From Candidatus Poribacteria bacterium (GTDB lineage Bacteria; Poribacteria; WGA-4E; WGA-3G), in assembly GCA_026702755.1 (NCBI GenBank), contig JAPPBX010000095.1, forward strand, positions 1 to 64,000: DNA of 64,000 nt. The letters are read 5' to 3'. Each line of letters opens with the position of its first letter. Positions within the stretch are counted from its first letter, which is position 1. The translations under genes and the position numbers were made by a program. The notes beneath the pieces are model-generated. The model was not told the origin of the DNA and ran no database searches. It saw nothing but the letters and a program-made list of their open reading frames with translations. Below, one piece after another: positions 16,501 through 25,042 of this stretch.

Positions 16501-17610
16501 TATCGCAGCATTGTGGTCTCTGTCGATAGAGGCGCCACAAAACTGACAGTTAAAAGTGCGTATCGCCAACGCAACTTTCTTTGGCGACTTGATACCACAA
16601 CACGAGCAAGTTTGCGAGGTATGCTTGGGGTCAACTTGATGGAAGTGGAAACCGTCTCTTTCGGCTATGTTCCCAGCCCACTGAAAGAAGGTTGCCCAAG
16701 ACGCATCGCTGATACTCTTGCTGAGGTGTTTGTTCTGAACCATATTTGAGATTCTCAAATCTTCTGAAATGAGAACGTTGTTTTTCTGATGATGAAACAG
16801 TTTGAAAACCAATTTACCGATAAAGTCTTTGCGTTTGTTGCTTGTTCGCTCATGGTGTAAAGCGAGTTTGTGTTGCTGTTTACGCCAACGGTTACTTCCC
16901 AACTTCTTACGAGAGAGGTCTTTAGAATGTTTACGCGTCAGTCCTTCTGCTTGGCGATACCAACGCGGGTTGTCCTCTTTTTCGCCTTCGGAGGTCGTCA
17001 GATAGTGTGTTGTGCCGACATCAACCGCGATGGCATCGGTTGGTTCTACCTTCGGTGTATCGCCTATATCACAAGAGATGTGTGCGTACCAACCACTCGC
17101 TTTTTTAACGATTGTTACCTCTTTGGGATCGCCTTGAAGGGGGCGGTGCATGTATATCTTGACTTCGCCTAACTTTGGCACTTTTAAGCGATTGTGTCTA
17201 AAATCAGTTTCTATTATCGGATTTTGGCGGACACGTTCACCCGTCTTGAGTTTGTGCTTTCGCAAGCACCACGTCAGAGAACGGACACGCATTTTAAAGC
17301 GAGGGTAGCCCTTTTTCTCTGCTCCTTCTTTGCAACGCTTACGGAACGCATCAAAGGCTTTCTCAACGCGCTTGAGGACAGAAACTTGGAAATCTTGAGG
17401 GACTTCACGAAAGTCGTCATATTTCTCACGAGCAATCTTCAAAAGTTGTTCCTGGTCATATCGCGAAACAAAACGACCTTCTTCTTCGTGCGCATACTTG
17501 CGATTATTGCGCGCAGAATTCTGAAGTTCACAGAGGTGGTCAAACCACGCTAACAATGTTTGTTCCTGTGTTTGCGTAGGATACACAGGATACTTAAAGG
17601 TTAATCTCAT
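16339..17610 (-). CDS. tnpB: RNA-guided TnpB nuclease (IS605 OrfB family)
   Basis: A 423-residue TnpB, apparently intact. The RuvC residues are Asp197 (AVDVGT), Glu283 (LISEDLRI) and Asp363 (SIDRDHNAAINIL). The zinc ribbon cysteines are C335/C338 and C355/C358. The N-terminal RNA/TAM-reading region starts MRLTFKYPVYPT. The last seven codons (ASRFSAG) are encoded by the right-end hairpin and the stop lies in GGGGTAGTTGAC, so coding sequence and guide-RNA scaffold overlap. TnpB proteins cut DNA under an omega-RNA guide and help retain their transposon. The start ATG has no clear ribosome binding site but is the first after a structured leader. Confidence 0.93.
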   Translation of the reverse strand: MRLTFKYPVYPTQTQEQTLLAWFDHLCELQNSARNNRKYAHEEEGRFVSRYDQEQLLKIAREKYDDFREVPQDFQVSVLKRVEKAFDAFRKRCKEGAEKKGYPRFKMRVRSLTWCLRKHKLKTGERVRQNPIIETDFRHNRLKVPKLGEVKIYMHRPLQGDPKEVTIVKKASGWYAHISCDIGDTPKVEPTDAIAVDVGTTHYLTTSEGEKEDNPRWYRQAEGLTRKHSKDLSRKKLGSNRWRKQQHKLALHHERTSNKRKDFIGKLVFKLFHHQKNNVLISEDLRISNMVQNKHLSKSISDASWATFFQWAGNIAERDGFHFHQVDPKHTSQTCSCCGIKSPKKVALAIRTFNCQFCGASIDRDHNAAINILFRAAAALRGERWVATLYETRNNPNEAFGLKNPNQLSLFDGLTQASRFSAG

Positions 17611-17651
17611 GGACGTTCACGTATCACGCGTTTATCCCCTGACAAGTGGGA

Positions 17652-17698
17652 GGAAACCAGCACGTAACCGAGAGGCTACGCTTGTCATGCTGGTTTCC
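17652..17698 (-). promoter_or_regulatory. large hairpin in tnpB leader
   Basis: GGAAACCAGCA pairs perfectly with TGCTGGTTTCC (11 bp). Inside it CGTAACC pairs with GGCTACG, with one wobble. It begins within a few bases of the expected transcription start and ends about 40 bases before the tnpB ATG, so it would cap the mRNA 5' end. Confidence 0.7.
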
Positions 17699-17712
17699 AA
17701 CGTGATATGTAT

Positions 17713-17741
17713 ATTAAACCATATTTTCGCAAAAAAGTCAA
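17713..17741 (-). promoter_or_regulatory. tnpB promoter
   Basis: On the minus strand TTGACT (17741-17736) and TTTAAT (17718-17713) are 17 bases apart, inside the element and pointing to tnpB. Confidence 0.7.
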
Positions 17742-17820
17742 GTGTTTTTTATCAAAAACGCTACGGTCTAACACACGAGGACAAGCATTCCTCCCCGCCT
17801 TAAAAGGCGAGGCTTCCTGC

Positions 17821-17928
17821 TCGTTTAATCTGGTGATGGGTCCAAATGTCATAACCGAAAATGTTGGTGTCAGCAGCACAAGCCTGTTCAACAATCTGTT
17901 CAAGTTTGTTTCTTATAGTTTCAATCAC
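17821..17928 (-). pseudogene. HD-domain protein, N-terminal fragment
   Basis: A GTG start with AAAGGAAA upstream opens a frame of 36 codons ending FGYDIWTHHQIKR at the transposon left end. In family members this is the N-terminal segment just before the HD motif. The frame then runs seven codons into the element and stops. Together with 16004-16333 it shows that one HD phosphohydrolase gene was broken by the element, with loss of its central active-site part. Confidence 0.75.
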
Positions 17929-17980
17929 GGAAAGTTTCCTTTTTTAGATATGAGCTTACAAGTCGTTTTCAGGAATACTA

Positions 17981-18009
17981 AGAATACCACAAAACTGAAA
18001 CTTAGACAA
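17981..18009 (-). promoter_or_regulatory. promoter of the broken HD gene
   Basis: TTGTCT (18009-18004) and TATTCT (17986-17981) on the minus strand, 17 bases apart, about 50 bases before the GTG start. Confidence 0.5.
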
Positions 18010-18076
18010 TTGAAAGTTGTGTTTGATAGAGATTGCGCGATCGCTTCTACACATTTGAGATTTCAGAACGAAAGGT

Positions 18077-18105
18077 TTGCTTTTTTTTGCTAACTGTGCT
18101 ATAAT
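18077..18105 (+). promoter_or_regulatory. promoter of DUF4432 gene
   Basis: TTGCTT (18077-18082) and a perfect TATAAT (18100-18105) with a 17-base spacer, about 105 bases before the start codon at 18213. Confidence 0.6.
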
Positions 18106-18212
18106 TTCTTCGGTTTATACAAGACTTTGATCCCTCTTCTTAACATGGGCTTGAAAACAATGCCCTTAGATCGAAACTCTCAAGCTGCACCCAAAAAGGA
18201 GAACCTTATTTA

Positions 18213-19298
18213 ATGAACCTATATGGAACAACGTATGACAGAATGCAACTGCTTCGTCACGTTGGAGATGTGTCACAAATTGCCCATGCCAAAACGTACC
18301 AGCTGACAGATGGCAACGAAAAGGGTGTTGACGCAATCGACTTCCGAACAGGTAGCGGTCTTAACTTCACTGTACTGCCGAGTCGAGGGTTAGATATCTC
18401 TTATGCGGAGTATCAGGGTGTTCCCCTCTGTTGGCGTTCAAGTACGGGTGATGTCAATCCCGCGCATTATGAACCCGAAGGACTCGGCTGGCTACGGGGT
18501 TTTTACGGTGGCTTGCTGACGACCTGTGGGATGCGGCAAGTCGGCGTGCCGAATAAAGATGACGATGAGGCATTAGGGCTTCACGGTAGAGTCTCATATA
18601 CCCCGGCAAAAAATGTTTGGGTCGACAGCCGGTGGGAAGGACAACGCTACATGCTATGGGCACAAGGCAGGGTTAAAGAGACCGCCGCTCTGGGCGAAAA
18701 CCTCTCTCGCACCCGTAGGATTTGGACCGAGTTAGGTTCGCGTACGTTGCATGTTGAGGATATTGTCGAGAACTTGGGATACCACGATTCACCACACATG
18801 TACCTTTTCCATATTAATGTTGGATTTCCAATCCTTACGCAGGACAGCGAACTGCTTGCCCCCTCCTCACAGGTCACACCACGCGACGAACATGCTGCCG
18901 CAAGTTTGAACAATTATAATCTCTGCGACCCGCCAACTGTTGATTTCCAAGAGCAGGTTTACTACCATGAAATGGAACCAGATGTTGATAATCACATCCA
19001 CGTCGCGCTTGTAAACCGAAGTTTTAACAAAGGGCAAGGCATCGGCGTATCGGTACGCTACCACAAGACGCAATTCCCACGTTTTGTCCAGTGGAAAATG
19101 TGTGGTGAAGGCACCTATGTCCTCGGCTTAGAACCATCAAACTGTGGCGTAGAGGGTAGGGCAAAAGAACGTGAACGGGGTACCCTACAGCATATTGAAC
19201 CCGGTGGACGCAGACACTATGAAGTTGAAATCGGCGTGTTAGCCTCTAACGAGGAGATTGATGCGCTTCAGGAAAAAATTACACAAACCCAAAATTGA
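18213..19298 (+). CDS. DUF4432 aldose-epimerase-like protein
   Basis: A 361-residue galactose-mutarotase-fold protein of DUF4432. Conserved stretches include NFTVLPSRGLDISYAEYQGV (about 51-70), GWLRGFYGGLLTTCGMRQVG (about 92-111), LGLHGRVSYTP with a likely active-site His, and LFHINVGFPIL. The family is thought to act on sugars at the anomeric carbon, but the substrate is unknown. Ribosome binding site AAAAAGGAGAA. It follows the wreck of the HD gene and has its own promoter. No sugar operon surrounds it. Confidence 0.82.
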   Translation: MNLYGTTYDRMQLLRHVGDVSQIAHAKTYQLTDGNEKGVDAIDFRTGSGLNFTVLPSRGLDISYAEYQGVPLCWRSSTGDVNPAHYEPEGLGWLRGFYGGLLTTCGMRQVGVPNKDDDEALGLHGRVSYTPAKNVWVDSRWEGQRYMLWAQGRVKETAALGENLSRTRRIWTELGSRTLHVEDIVENLGYHDSPHMYLFHINVGFPILTQDSELLAPSSQVTPRDEHAAASLNNYNLCDPPTVDFQEQVYYHEMEPDVDNHIHVALVNRSFNKGQGIGVSVRYHKTQFPRFVQWKMCGEGTYVLGLEPSNCGVEGRAKERERGTLQHIEPGGRRHYEVEIGVLASNEEIDALQEKITQTQN

Positions 19299-19307
19299 TA
19301 CCACTTA

Positions 19308-19397
19308 GGACTTACGCAATTTGCTGATGAGCACCTACATCCCGCACGCCGGTGGCGAGGCTTTAAACCTCGCCAGCAAAGGGTGCTGTGTAAGTTC
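19308..19397. repeat. MITE-like nested inverted repeat
   Basis: Outer arms GGACTTACGCA (19308-19318) and TGTGTAAGTTC (19387-19397) are imperfectly complementary, and inner arms AGCACC/GGTGCT are exact. The centre is a GGCGAGG..CCTCGCC palindrome (19354-19374, then AGC). It is thus a compound element in which copy 3 of the palindromic family sits at the apex of a larger hairpin. Confidence 0.65.
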
Positions 19398-19455
19398 TGA
19401 CGACTAATTTAGCGAGGACGTACCAATAGGTTGTCCCACGTTTCAGGAGAAATTG

Positions 19456-21459
19456 ATGATGAAGAGATGTTTGTCTTTACCCCTTATTGTGTTAGCACTA
19501 CTGACGACGTTTATATTCGTTGGTTGCGGTGCGAAAGAGACACCCCCGACACCAGCTATCGCTGAAGCACCACCCGTACAAGAATCAGAGGAGAGCCACG
19601 AAGAACGGGAAACTGTAGAACAGAAATCAGAAGAAGCACAGGGAGAATTACACGCGGCTGAAGAGGAAATGGAGCATGAGCCTGAACCTGAAGAGGTGAT
19701 GCCAACGATAGAAATTCCGAGCAGCAGTGTTTTGCATCTGATACCCCAACAAACATTTGGAATTATTTATTGTCCGAGTTTAGCTGAACTGGACGATCGG
19801 GTTAATATGTTAGCAATGGACTTGATGCCGACCGCTGAAAATCCAGAAATAATTGCCAAAATCTTGGCAGATAGATTCGGGGCTGGCTTTGAGAGCCTTG
19901 CTGAGTTACAGGAAATTGGGCTGGACCTGAATCAAGATTTTGCAATGTTCATGACATCCTCGAACCCGTCTGACCTGTCCGCAACCGTACATCTAACAGA
20001 TTCTGCAGCCATGAAACAGGTAATTGAGGCGGAAAGCGAAGGGAGTGCCGCCACGGAATACAACGGTGTCAGCTATTGGAACGCGGCTGGCGGCGGCGGA
20101 AGCTTTGCTATCATAGATGACATTCTCGTTTTCACTCGGTCGCCTGAGGTCTGTGAAAGTGTCATTGATACCTACAAAGGGACAAAACCGTCTATCATAA
20201 CCCATCCAGCTTACAGTCCGTTTCTCCATAGCGTTTCAGAAGGGAAAGCACAACTCGCGGTGCACTTTGGTTTTGAGTCAATTGCACCTGCTCTGAATAC
20301 TTCGATTGAAGAGCAGTCGGAATTAATAAGGGACGGTCTTGAAAGCGATCCCGCCGCTATGGCGGCAGCACCTTTCTTTGAAGGTATATTTGCCTCAATG
20401 ATAGACACGCTTATGCAGGTGGAATCTCTAAGCGCGACGCTCGTAGTGGAGGGCACCGATGTACAACTCGCACCTTTCCTGAAATTCAAAAGCGACAGTA
20501 AAATTCAGAACATGTTAAAAGAGATGACCCCTAATGAATTAACACGCCTCGGCGAGCTCCCAAATCGGGCGTTTATGAACGGTGCTTTTCAAGGTAAACC
20601 CGAATTGATGGTTCAGATGAGTATGTTCTGGCTAAAGGTGTTTTCACAAGACTCTGACCCAGAACAGGCTAAGATACTTGAGTCGCTTATTAAACAGTCA
20701 GAGGACTTTTATGAGGCTCTCGCTGAGGAATGGAGTTTTTCCGCTAATTTTAGAGGTAGTTTCCTCCCTGACTATTTAATCGTCTATGGACTCAAAGATG
20801 AACAGAAGGCGAAGACCTACATGGAAGAGGAATTACTTAAACAACTCCAAACCTCAATGGAATTCGCTCAAAAGATGATAGGAGATGTTCCCAGTCTCGG
20901 CATGTACGAAGGCGCGCATCAAGGAGAATCCACGATGCACAACGGCGTTGAGATCAAAAGTTACATCTTCCCTAATTTCGGTGCTGCCCTTGGAGAGATG
21001 CCACCCGAAGCTGCTGGATTGATGCCCGACGAATGGCACTGGTACTATGCCTTTGCCAATGATCAATTACTGATGGCTATCGGAAGCAAGGAGTTAATAA
21101 CGATGAGTCTGGATAACAACGCAGGGGGTGATACCGGACCTCGTTTCTCTGGAGAGCCAAGTTATGAAAAACTCGTCGCGACCTTGGGATTGGAAAATAA
21201 TCTATTTTTAGCAATTTCACCAATGACCATGGTTAAAGACCTCTTACCAATTATCGCGGAGATGTCAGATCCGAATACTGCTGCAGGAATGCAGATGTTG
21301 TCCGGAATGTTTATGAATCTACCGGAGAACTACAGCATCGGTTTTTCTGCCAAGGTGCAGGATGGCGGAATTGGTACGAAGCTGCTACTCACTCTCGGCG
21401 ATTTCAAGCAGCTTATCCATACCTTTGCGATGATGCAAAGTATGGGACAGATGCAATAA
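19456..21459 (+). CDS. large DUF3352-like lipoprotein
   Basis: A 667-residue exported lipoprotein with lipobox FVGCG at about residue 24. An acidic, Glu/Pro-rich linker (about 30-78) leads to a long domain of repeated modules. These contain FAMFMTSSNPSDL, GSFAIIDDILVFTRS and FANDQLLMAIGSKELITMSL, resembling DUF3352-type surface proteins of unknown function. The ATG at 19456 follows AGGAG; a TTG and a second ATG are adjacent. The gene ends in an intrinsic terminator. Confidence 0.7.
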   Translation: MMKRCLSLPLIVLALLTTFIFVGCGAKETPPTPAIAEAPPVQESEESHEERETVEQKSEEAQGELHAAEEEMEHEPEPEEVMPTIEIPSSSVLHLIPQQTFGIIYCPSLAELDDRVNMLAMDLMPTAENPEIIAKILADRFGAGFESLAELQEIGLDLNQDFAMFMTSSNPSDLSATVHLTDSAAMKQVIEAESEGSAATEYNGVSYWNAAGGGGSFAIIDDILVFTRSPEVCESVIDTYKGTKPSIITHPAYSPFLHSVSEGKAQLAVHFGFESIAPALNTSIEEQSELIRDGLESDPAAMAAAPFFEGIFASMIDTLMQVESLSATLVVEGTDVQLAPFLKFKSDSKIQNMLKEMTPNELTRLGELPNRAFMNGAFQGKPELMVQMSMFWLKVFSQDSDPEQAKILESLIKQSEDFYEALAEEWSFSANFRGSFLPDYLIVYGLKDEQKAKTYMEEELLKQLQTSMEFAQKMIGDVPSLGMYEGAHQGESTMHNGVEIKSYIFPNFGAALGEMPPEAAGLMPDEWHWYYAFANDQLLMAIGSKELITMSLDNNAGGDTGPRFSGEPSYEKLVATLGLENNLFLAISPMTMVKDLLPIIAEMSDPNTAAGMQMLSGMFMNLPENYSIGFSAKVQDGGIGTKLLLTLGDFKQLIHTFAMMQSMGQMQ

Positions 21460-21470
21460 ATGTGTTTTTG

Positions 21471-21510
21471 ACTCGCTCATAACTTGGTTGTGGGCGAGTT
21501 TTTATTTTTT
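21471..21510 (+). terminator. intrinsic terminator
   Basis: ACTCGCTCA pairs imperfectly with TGTGGGCGAGT, followed by TTTTTATTTTTT, 12 bases after the lipoprotein stop codon. Confidence 0.75.
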
Positions 21511-21553
21511 AACGCACGCTTGCCACGTTTAAGACGTTTGGCTCTCATTTTGT

Positions 21554-21581
21554 TTGTTTATTTTTTCAATAATGCTATAAT
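21554..21581 (+). promoter_or_regulatory. putative promoter of porin gene
   Basis: TTGTTT and a perfect TATAAT (21576-21581), 16 bases apart. A strong AGGAGGT follows at about 21613, but no sensible start codon lies behind it. The leader to the porin start is about 325 bases and includes a dispersed repeat. Confidence 0.5.
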
Positions 21582-21669
21582 AGACCTATAATTACGAAAT
21601 TGTAATATAATAGGAGGTAACCCTCATACGCTTTTATCGGTTGAATTCGCACTGTTTTGCCAAGTTTCT

Positions 21670-21774
21670 CGTAGGTTGGGTTGAACGGAGACAAGCAAAT
21701 TACCACTTCTGAAAAAAGGTGTTTTGGAACGCGAAACCCACCCTCCACGAAATACAGTGAAACCCAACATCTTT
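21670..21774. repeat. GTAGGTTGGGTTGA / CGAAACCCAACA element, second copy
   Basis: It begins GTAGGTTGGGTTGAACGG and ends GAAACCCAACAT, the reverse arrangement of the copy at 13739. It lies in the leader of the porin gene and carries no gene. Confidence 0.6.
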
Positions 21775-21911
21775 GCTGCTTAAATCGTTATAATGTTTAT
21801 TGTTTTTCCAAGGCAGCAACTTAGATTATTCTTTATCACGGTTAGACAGTATTACCAAACCAAGGAGGGAAGTTTTGTGCCTAAATATGGAAGGCACAGA
21901 ATTTTTTTATT

Positions 21912-23192
21912 ATGAAAAATTGGAAATATCAATACACCTTTGGGTTCAGTATTGCACTTCTGCTATTTATTTCTTTATTTGCTACTGCTGATACAACTGA
22001 AGAAGCGACTGAGGCTGTTGAAGCTGCAGTCCCCCAAAAAAGCCCGATTAAGGTCGGCGGGGCGATGCGTGTAAATTACGCCTATGGTGCTTATGGCGAT
22101 GAGGATAATCCACATCCCCGAGGCGAAAAAATCGGTGATGTTGACCTTGAGATATTCCGTCTCAATGCCGACCTTGACTATAACAACATCATCGGTCGGC
22201 TTGAATACCGGTGGTATGATGGCTACAGTATGATACACACTGCATGGTTGGGGTATAATTTGGGTGATTTTGGTACACTTAAAGCAGGTATTGTACGGGC
22301 ACCCTTCGGACCGACCGCCTATGGTGTTTCTACGAGTTGGTTTTTTGATCAGCATTTTTATGTCGGGCTCGCCGACGATATGGACTTAGGGGTCACATGG
22401 AATGATACCTTCGATAAGCTGACGCTTGATGTGGGCTATTACCCTATGAGTGATCCTCAGTTGATAAAGTATAGCAGCCTGGCGAGTTCTCGCTACAGTT
22501 ATGATGTCGTCAAATGGGAAGAGAAAGCGGATGCGAAGGGAAATGTTGAATGGGGTGCTGGTGAAAACGGGTTTGATGAACAGCACCAATTTAACGTTCG
22601 TGCAATCTATTCTCTTGAGAACATCGCAGATGTCGGTGTATCGCTACAATACGGATTGCTGAAGGGGACGAATGTTGGGAGCGATGATGGTGGTAACCAC
22701 TATGCTGTCTCCGCACATGCGAAGAACACCTTCGCGGATTTCACGCTCTTTTCGCAATTTTCTTATTACGCGCATAATATCACTGACAAAACCCCCTGGG
22801 GTACCGGGGACCTCATTCCAATGGGGGCTTACGACTTCGCATGGCCTGTCGCATCAAAAGGATTAATACCTGCCCTATCGCTGCGATACGGCGGTATAGA
22901 TACTTCTGGCATCTCATGGATTGACAGTGTTACGCCTTATGCAGAGTGGAGCACTATTCTCAAAACTGTAGATGACTACAATCCGAGTATGCTCGTGACA
23001 CTCGGCGCAAGTTGGACAGTCTTGGGCGCACTGTATGTGTATAGTGATTTCGCACTCTCCGACGGTAATTTTTTTGTCGGTAATACGGATGATGACTACG
23101 GGAATATCCTTACAGGGGTGAATCATGTTGGTGCCAATGGAAATAACGTGTTGCATTGGCGAGTTAATTTCAACTTCGGTTATTATTTCTAA
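21912..23192 (+). CDS. outer-membrane porin-like protein
   Basis: A 426-residue protein with a signal peptide (about 1-26), a short acidic linker, and then alternating amphipathic strands to the last residue. The C-terminal NFNFGYYF with terminal Phe is the usual outer-membrane assembly signal. Segments such as GRLEYRWYDGYSMIHTAWLG, and DFGTLKAGIVRAPFGPTAYG, are typical of phosphate/carbohydrate-selective porins. The cell is therefore didermic. The start has no clear ribosome binding site. Substrate is not predictable. The BCCT transporter follows and might serve the same solute. Confidence 0.75.
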   Translation: MKNWKYQYTFGFSIALLLFISLFATADTTEEATEAVEAAVPQKSPIKVGGAMRVNYAYGAYGDEDNPHPRGEKIGDVDLEIFRLNADLDYNNIIGRLEYRWYDGYSMIHTAWLGYNLGDFGTLKAGIVRAPFGPTAYGVSTSWFFDQHFYVGLADDMDLGVTWNDTFDKLTLDVGYYPMSDPQLIKYSSLASSRYSYDVVKWEEKADAKGNVEWGAGENGFDEQHQFNVRAIYSLENIADVGVSLQYGLLKGTNVGSDDGGNHYAVSAHAKNTFADFTLFSQFSYYAHNITDKTPWGTGDLIPMGAYDFAWPVASKGLIPALSLRYGGIDTSGISWIDSVTPYAEWSTILKTVDDYNPSMLVTLGASWTVLGALYVYSDFALSDGNFFVGNTDDDYGNILTGVNHVGANGNNVLHWRVNFNFGYYF

Positions 23193-23298
23193 TCGGTTCT
23201 CTGCTCTCGGCTTTCAAAAACCATTGGACATGAGAAGACCTCTTTGCTGAAAGCCGACGGCTGACTGCTGACAGCCATTAAAAAAGGAGAATTTTGAA

Positions 23299-24918
23299 AT
23301 GCACGAAGAAGGACAACAACCACAATACATGCAGGAAAGAGAGTACAAGAAGTTATTCGGTTTAGAGATTTATCTCACACCTGTATTTGTTATTTCCAGT
23401 ATCGCTATCATTGTTTTTATCATAGGTTCTCTCATTTTCCAAGAGGGTGCAACAAAACTTTTTGGAGATCTCAGAGTCTGGCTCACCACAAACCTCGATT
23501 GGCTGTTCATGATTACCGCCAATTTAGTCTTTCTCTTTTGTCTGGTTGTGGCATTCTCGCCACTCGGTAAAGTGCGTCTCGGCGGTGCAGATGCGAAGCC
23601 TGAATATTCCTACTTAACATGGCTTGCTATGCTTTTTGCTGCAGGCGTGGGTATTGGGCTTCTCTTCTTTGGCGTGTCGGAGCCGGTTACCTATTTTCAG
23701 GGTGGTAGTTATTCGCCGCTGGGGACAGAAACGGTTTATGACCCAAAGACGGTCTATACTGCTGAAAATGTCCCAGACGCTGAGGATCCCAAGGTTCAAA
23801 CGGCGGCTTCCTTGGGGATAGCGACGACGGTCTTCCACTGGGGTTTACAAGGGTGGGCGATCTACGGTGTCGTAGGACTTGCTCTCGCATTTTTCGCCTA
23901 CAATCGGGGTTTGCCGCTCCTCATCCGATCCGCTTTTTATCCGATATTTGGTGACCGGATATGGGGGTGGCCCGGGCACATCATTGATATCCTCGCCATA
24001 TTCGCAGGTATCTTTGGACTCGCAACTTCTCTCGGTTTGGGGGTACAACAGGTAACCTCCGGACTTGACTATCTGTTTGGGATCCCGGCGAACAGTCTCA
24101 CTATGGTCGTGCTGATTGTAATAATTACGGCCATCGCTCTGGTATCAGTAATGACTGGGATTAATGTCGGTATCAAACGTCTTAGTCAATTCAACATAAT
24201 TCTTGCCTTTGTATTATTGGCGGCTGTTATCCTTCTGGGGCCAACGCTCTACATTCTTCGGACGCTTTTCTCTGGACTTGGCACCTATATTATGAAGATT
24301 GTGCCGCTCAGCAACTGGATTGGGCGTGAAGACACTGCCTTCTTCTACGATTGGACGACGTTCTACTGGGCATGGTGGATCGCTTGGGCACCGTTCATCG
24401 GTACATTTATTGCTCGCATTTCAAAGGGACGCACGGTTCGTGAGTTTGTAATCTTTGTCTTGCTTCTACCAACGTTGCTATGTTTGATATGGTTTAGTGC
24501 CTTTGGTGGCACTGCTATTCACCAGTTCCTCACTGGGGGTTACACGGGTGTAACCGAAAATGTTGAGACATATACTTACGAACTTGCCCTATTCAAAATG
24601 TTTGAAGGACTTCCGTGGACAACGCTGCTCTCTTGTGTCGGTATGACGTTAACGATCGTCTTTTTCGTTACTTCGTCGGACTCCGGTTCTTTGATTATTG
24701 ACATCATCGCAGCGGGTGGCAAGGTTGACGCGCCGATACCGCAACGTGTGTTTTGGTGTACTGCGGAGGGATTAGTCGCTATTGCACTCTTACTTGGCGG
24801 AGGGCTAAAAGCGTTACAAGCTGCTTCCCTCGCGACAGGTTTTCCCTTCGCGATTGTGCTGTTGGGAATGGGAGTCTGTGTCTGGATCGGGCTTAGTAAG
24901 GAGGCACGTCAATCTTAA
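23299..24918 (+). CDS. BCCT family betaine/carnitine/choline transporter
   Basis: A 539-residue, 12-helix transporter. The BCCT signature lies at about residues 354-378 (WTTFYWAWWIAWAPFIGTFI then ARISKGRT). The Gly-rich helix FAAGVGIGLLFFGVSEPVTYF (about 112-132) and FFVTSSDSGSLIID (about 455-468) are also typical. Members carry quaternary ammonium compounds with Na+ or H+, often as osmoprotectants. An insert around 150-170 (VYTAENVPDAEDPKV) enlarges one loop. The ATG follows AAAAAAGGAGAATTTTGAA. The 5' flank is a CTGACTGCTGACAGCCATT repeat. Confidence 0.92.
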   Translation: MHEEGQQPQYMQEREYKKLFGLEIYLTPVFVISSIAIIVFIIGSLIFQEGATKLFGDLRVWLTTNLDWLFMITANLVFLFCLVVAFSPLGKVRLGGADAKPEYSYLTWLAMLFAAGVGIGLLFFGVSEPVTYFQGGSYSPLGTETVYDPKTVYTAENVPDAEDPKVQTAASLGIATTVFHWGLQGWAIYGVVGLALAFFAYNRGLPLLIRSAFYPIFGDRIWGWPGHIIDILAIFAGIFGLATSLGLGVQQVTSGLDYLFGIPANSLTMVVLIVIITAIALVSVMTGINVGIKRLSQFNIILAFVLLAAVILLGPTLYILRTLFSGLGTYIMKIVPLSNWIGREDTAFFYDWTTFYWAWWIAWAPFIGTFIARISKGRTVREFVIFVLLLPTLLCLIWFSAFGGTAIHQFLTGGYTGVTENVETYTYELALFKMFEGLPWTTLLSCVGMTLTIVFFVTSSDSGSLIIDIIAAGGKVDAPIPQRVFWCTAEGLVAIALLLGGGLKALQAASLATGFPFAIVLLGMGVCVWIGLSKEARQS

Positions 24919-24968
24919 TCACAATCGGCTGTCAGCAGCAGACAGTCGGAAGAATGGTCATTGGTTAT

Positions 24969-25022
24969 CGGCAGTTGGTTAAGAAGTTTTGATTGCGTCA
25001 AACATTGCTTAACCAACCGCCG
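24969..25022. promoter_or_regulatory. 15-bp inverted repeat before accA
   Basis: CGGCAGTTGGTTAAG (24969-24983) is the complement of CTTAACCAACCGCCG (25008-25022) except for one wobble, with a 24-base loop. It ends 20 bases before the accA start. It may be a leader hairpin or a repeat element, and there is no T-run. Confidence 0.55.
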
Positions 25023-25042
25023 AAAGCCGAAAGCGAATAAAT

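Larger units (their letters stand above)
16334..17825 (-). mobile_element. TnpB-only IS200/IS605-type (IS1341-like) element
   Basis: A transposon of about 1.49 kb with tnpB and no tnpA. The right end carries a subterminal hairpin CCTCGCGC-ttta-GCGCGGGG followed by TAGTTGAC at the border with HD-gene sequence. The left end carries a similar hairpin CCTCGCC-ttttaa-GGCGGGG (about 17797-17815). There are no target duplications and no terminal inverted repeats, as expected for this class. The right edge (16334) is exact because the HD reading frame resumes there. The left edge is known to within about 10 bases. Mobilisation would need a TnpA from elsewhere. Confidence 0.85.

Noticed and set aside
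17707-18093. 128-codon plus-strand frame across the transposon left end
   Set aside because: It is antisense to the tnpB promoter and the HD fragment, and composed of element-end sequence.
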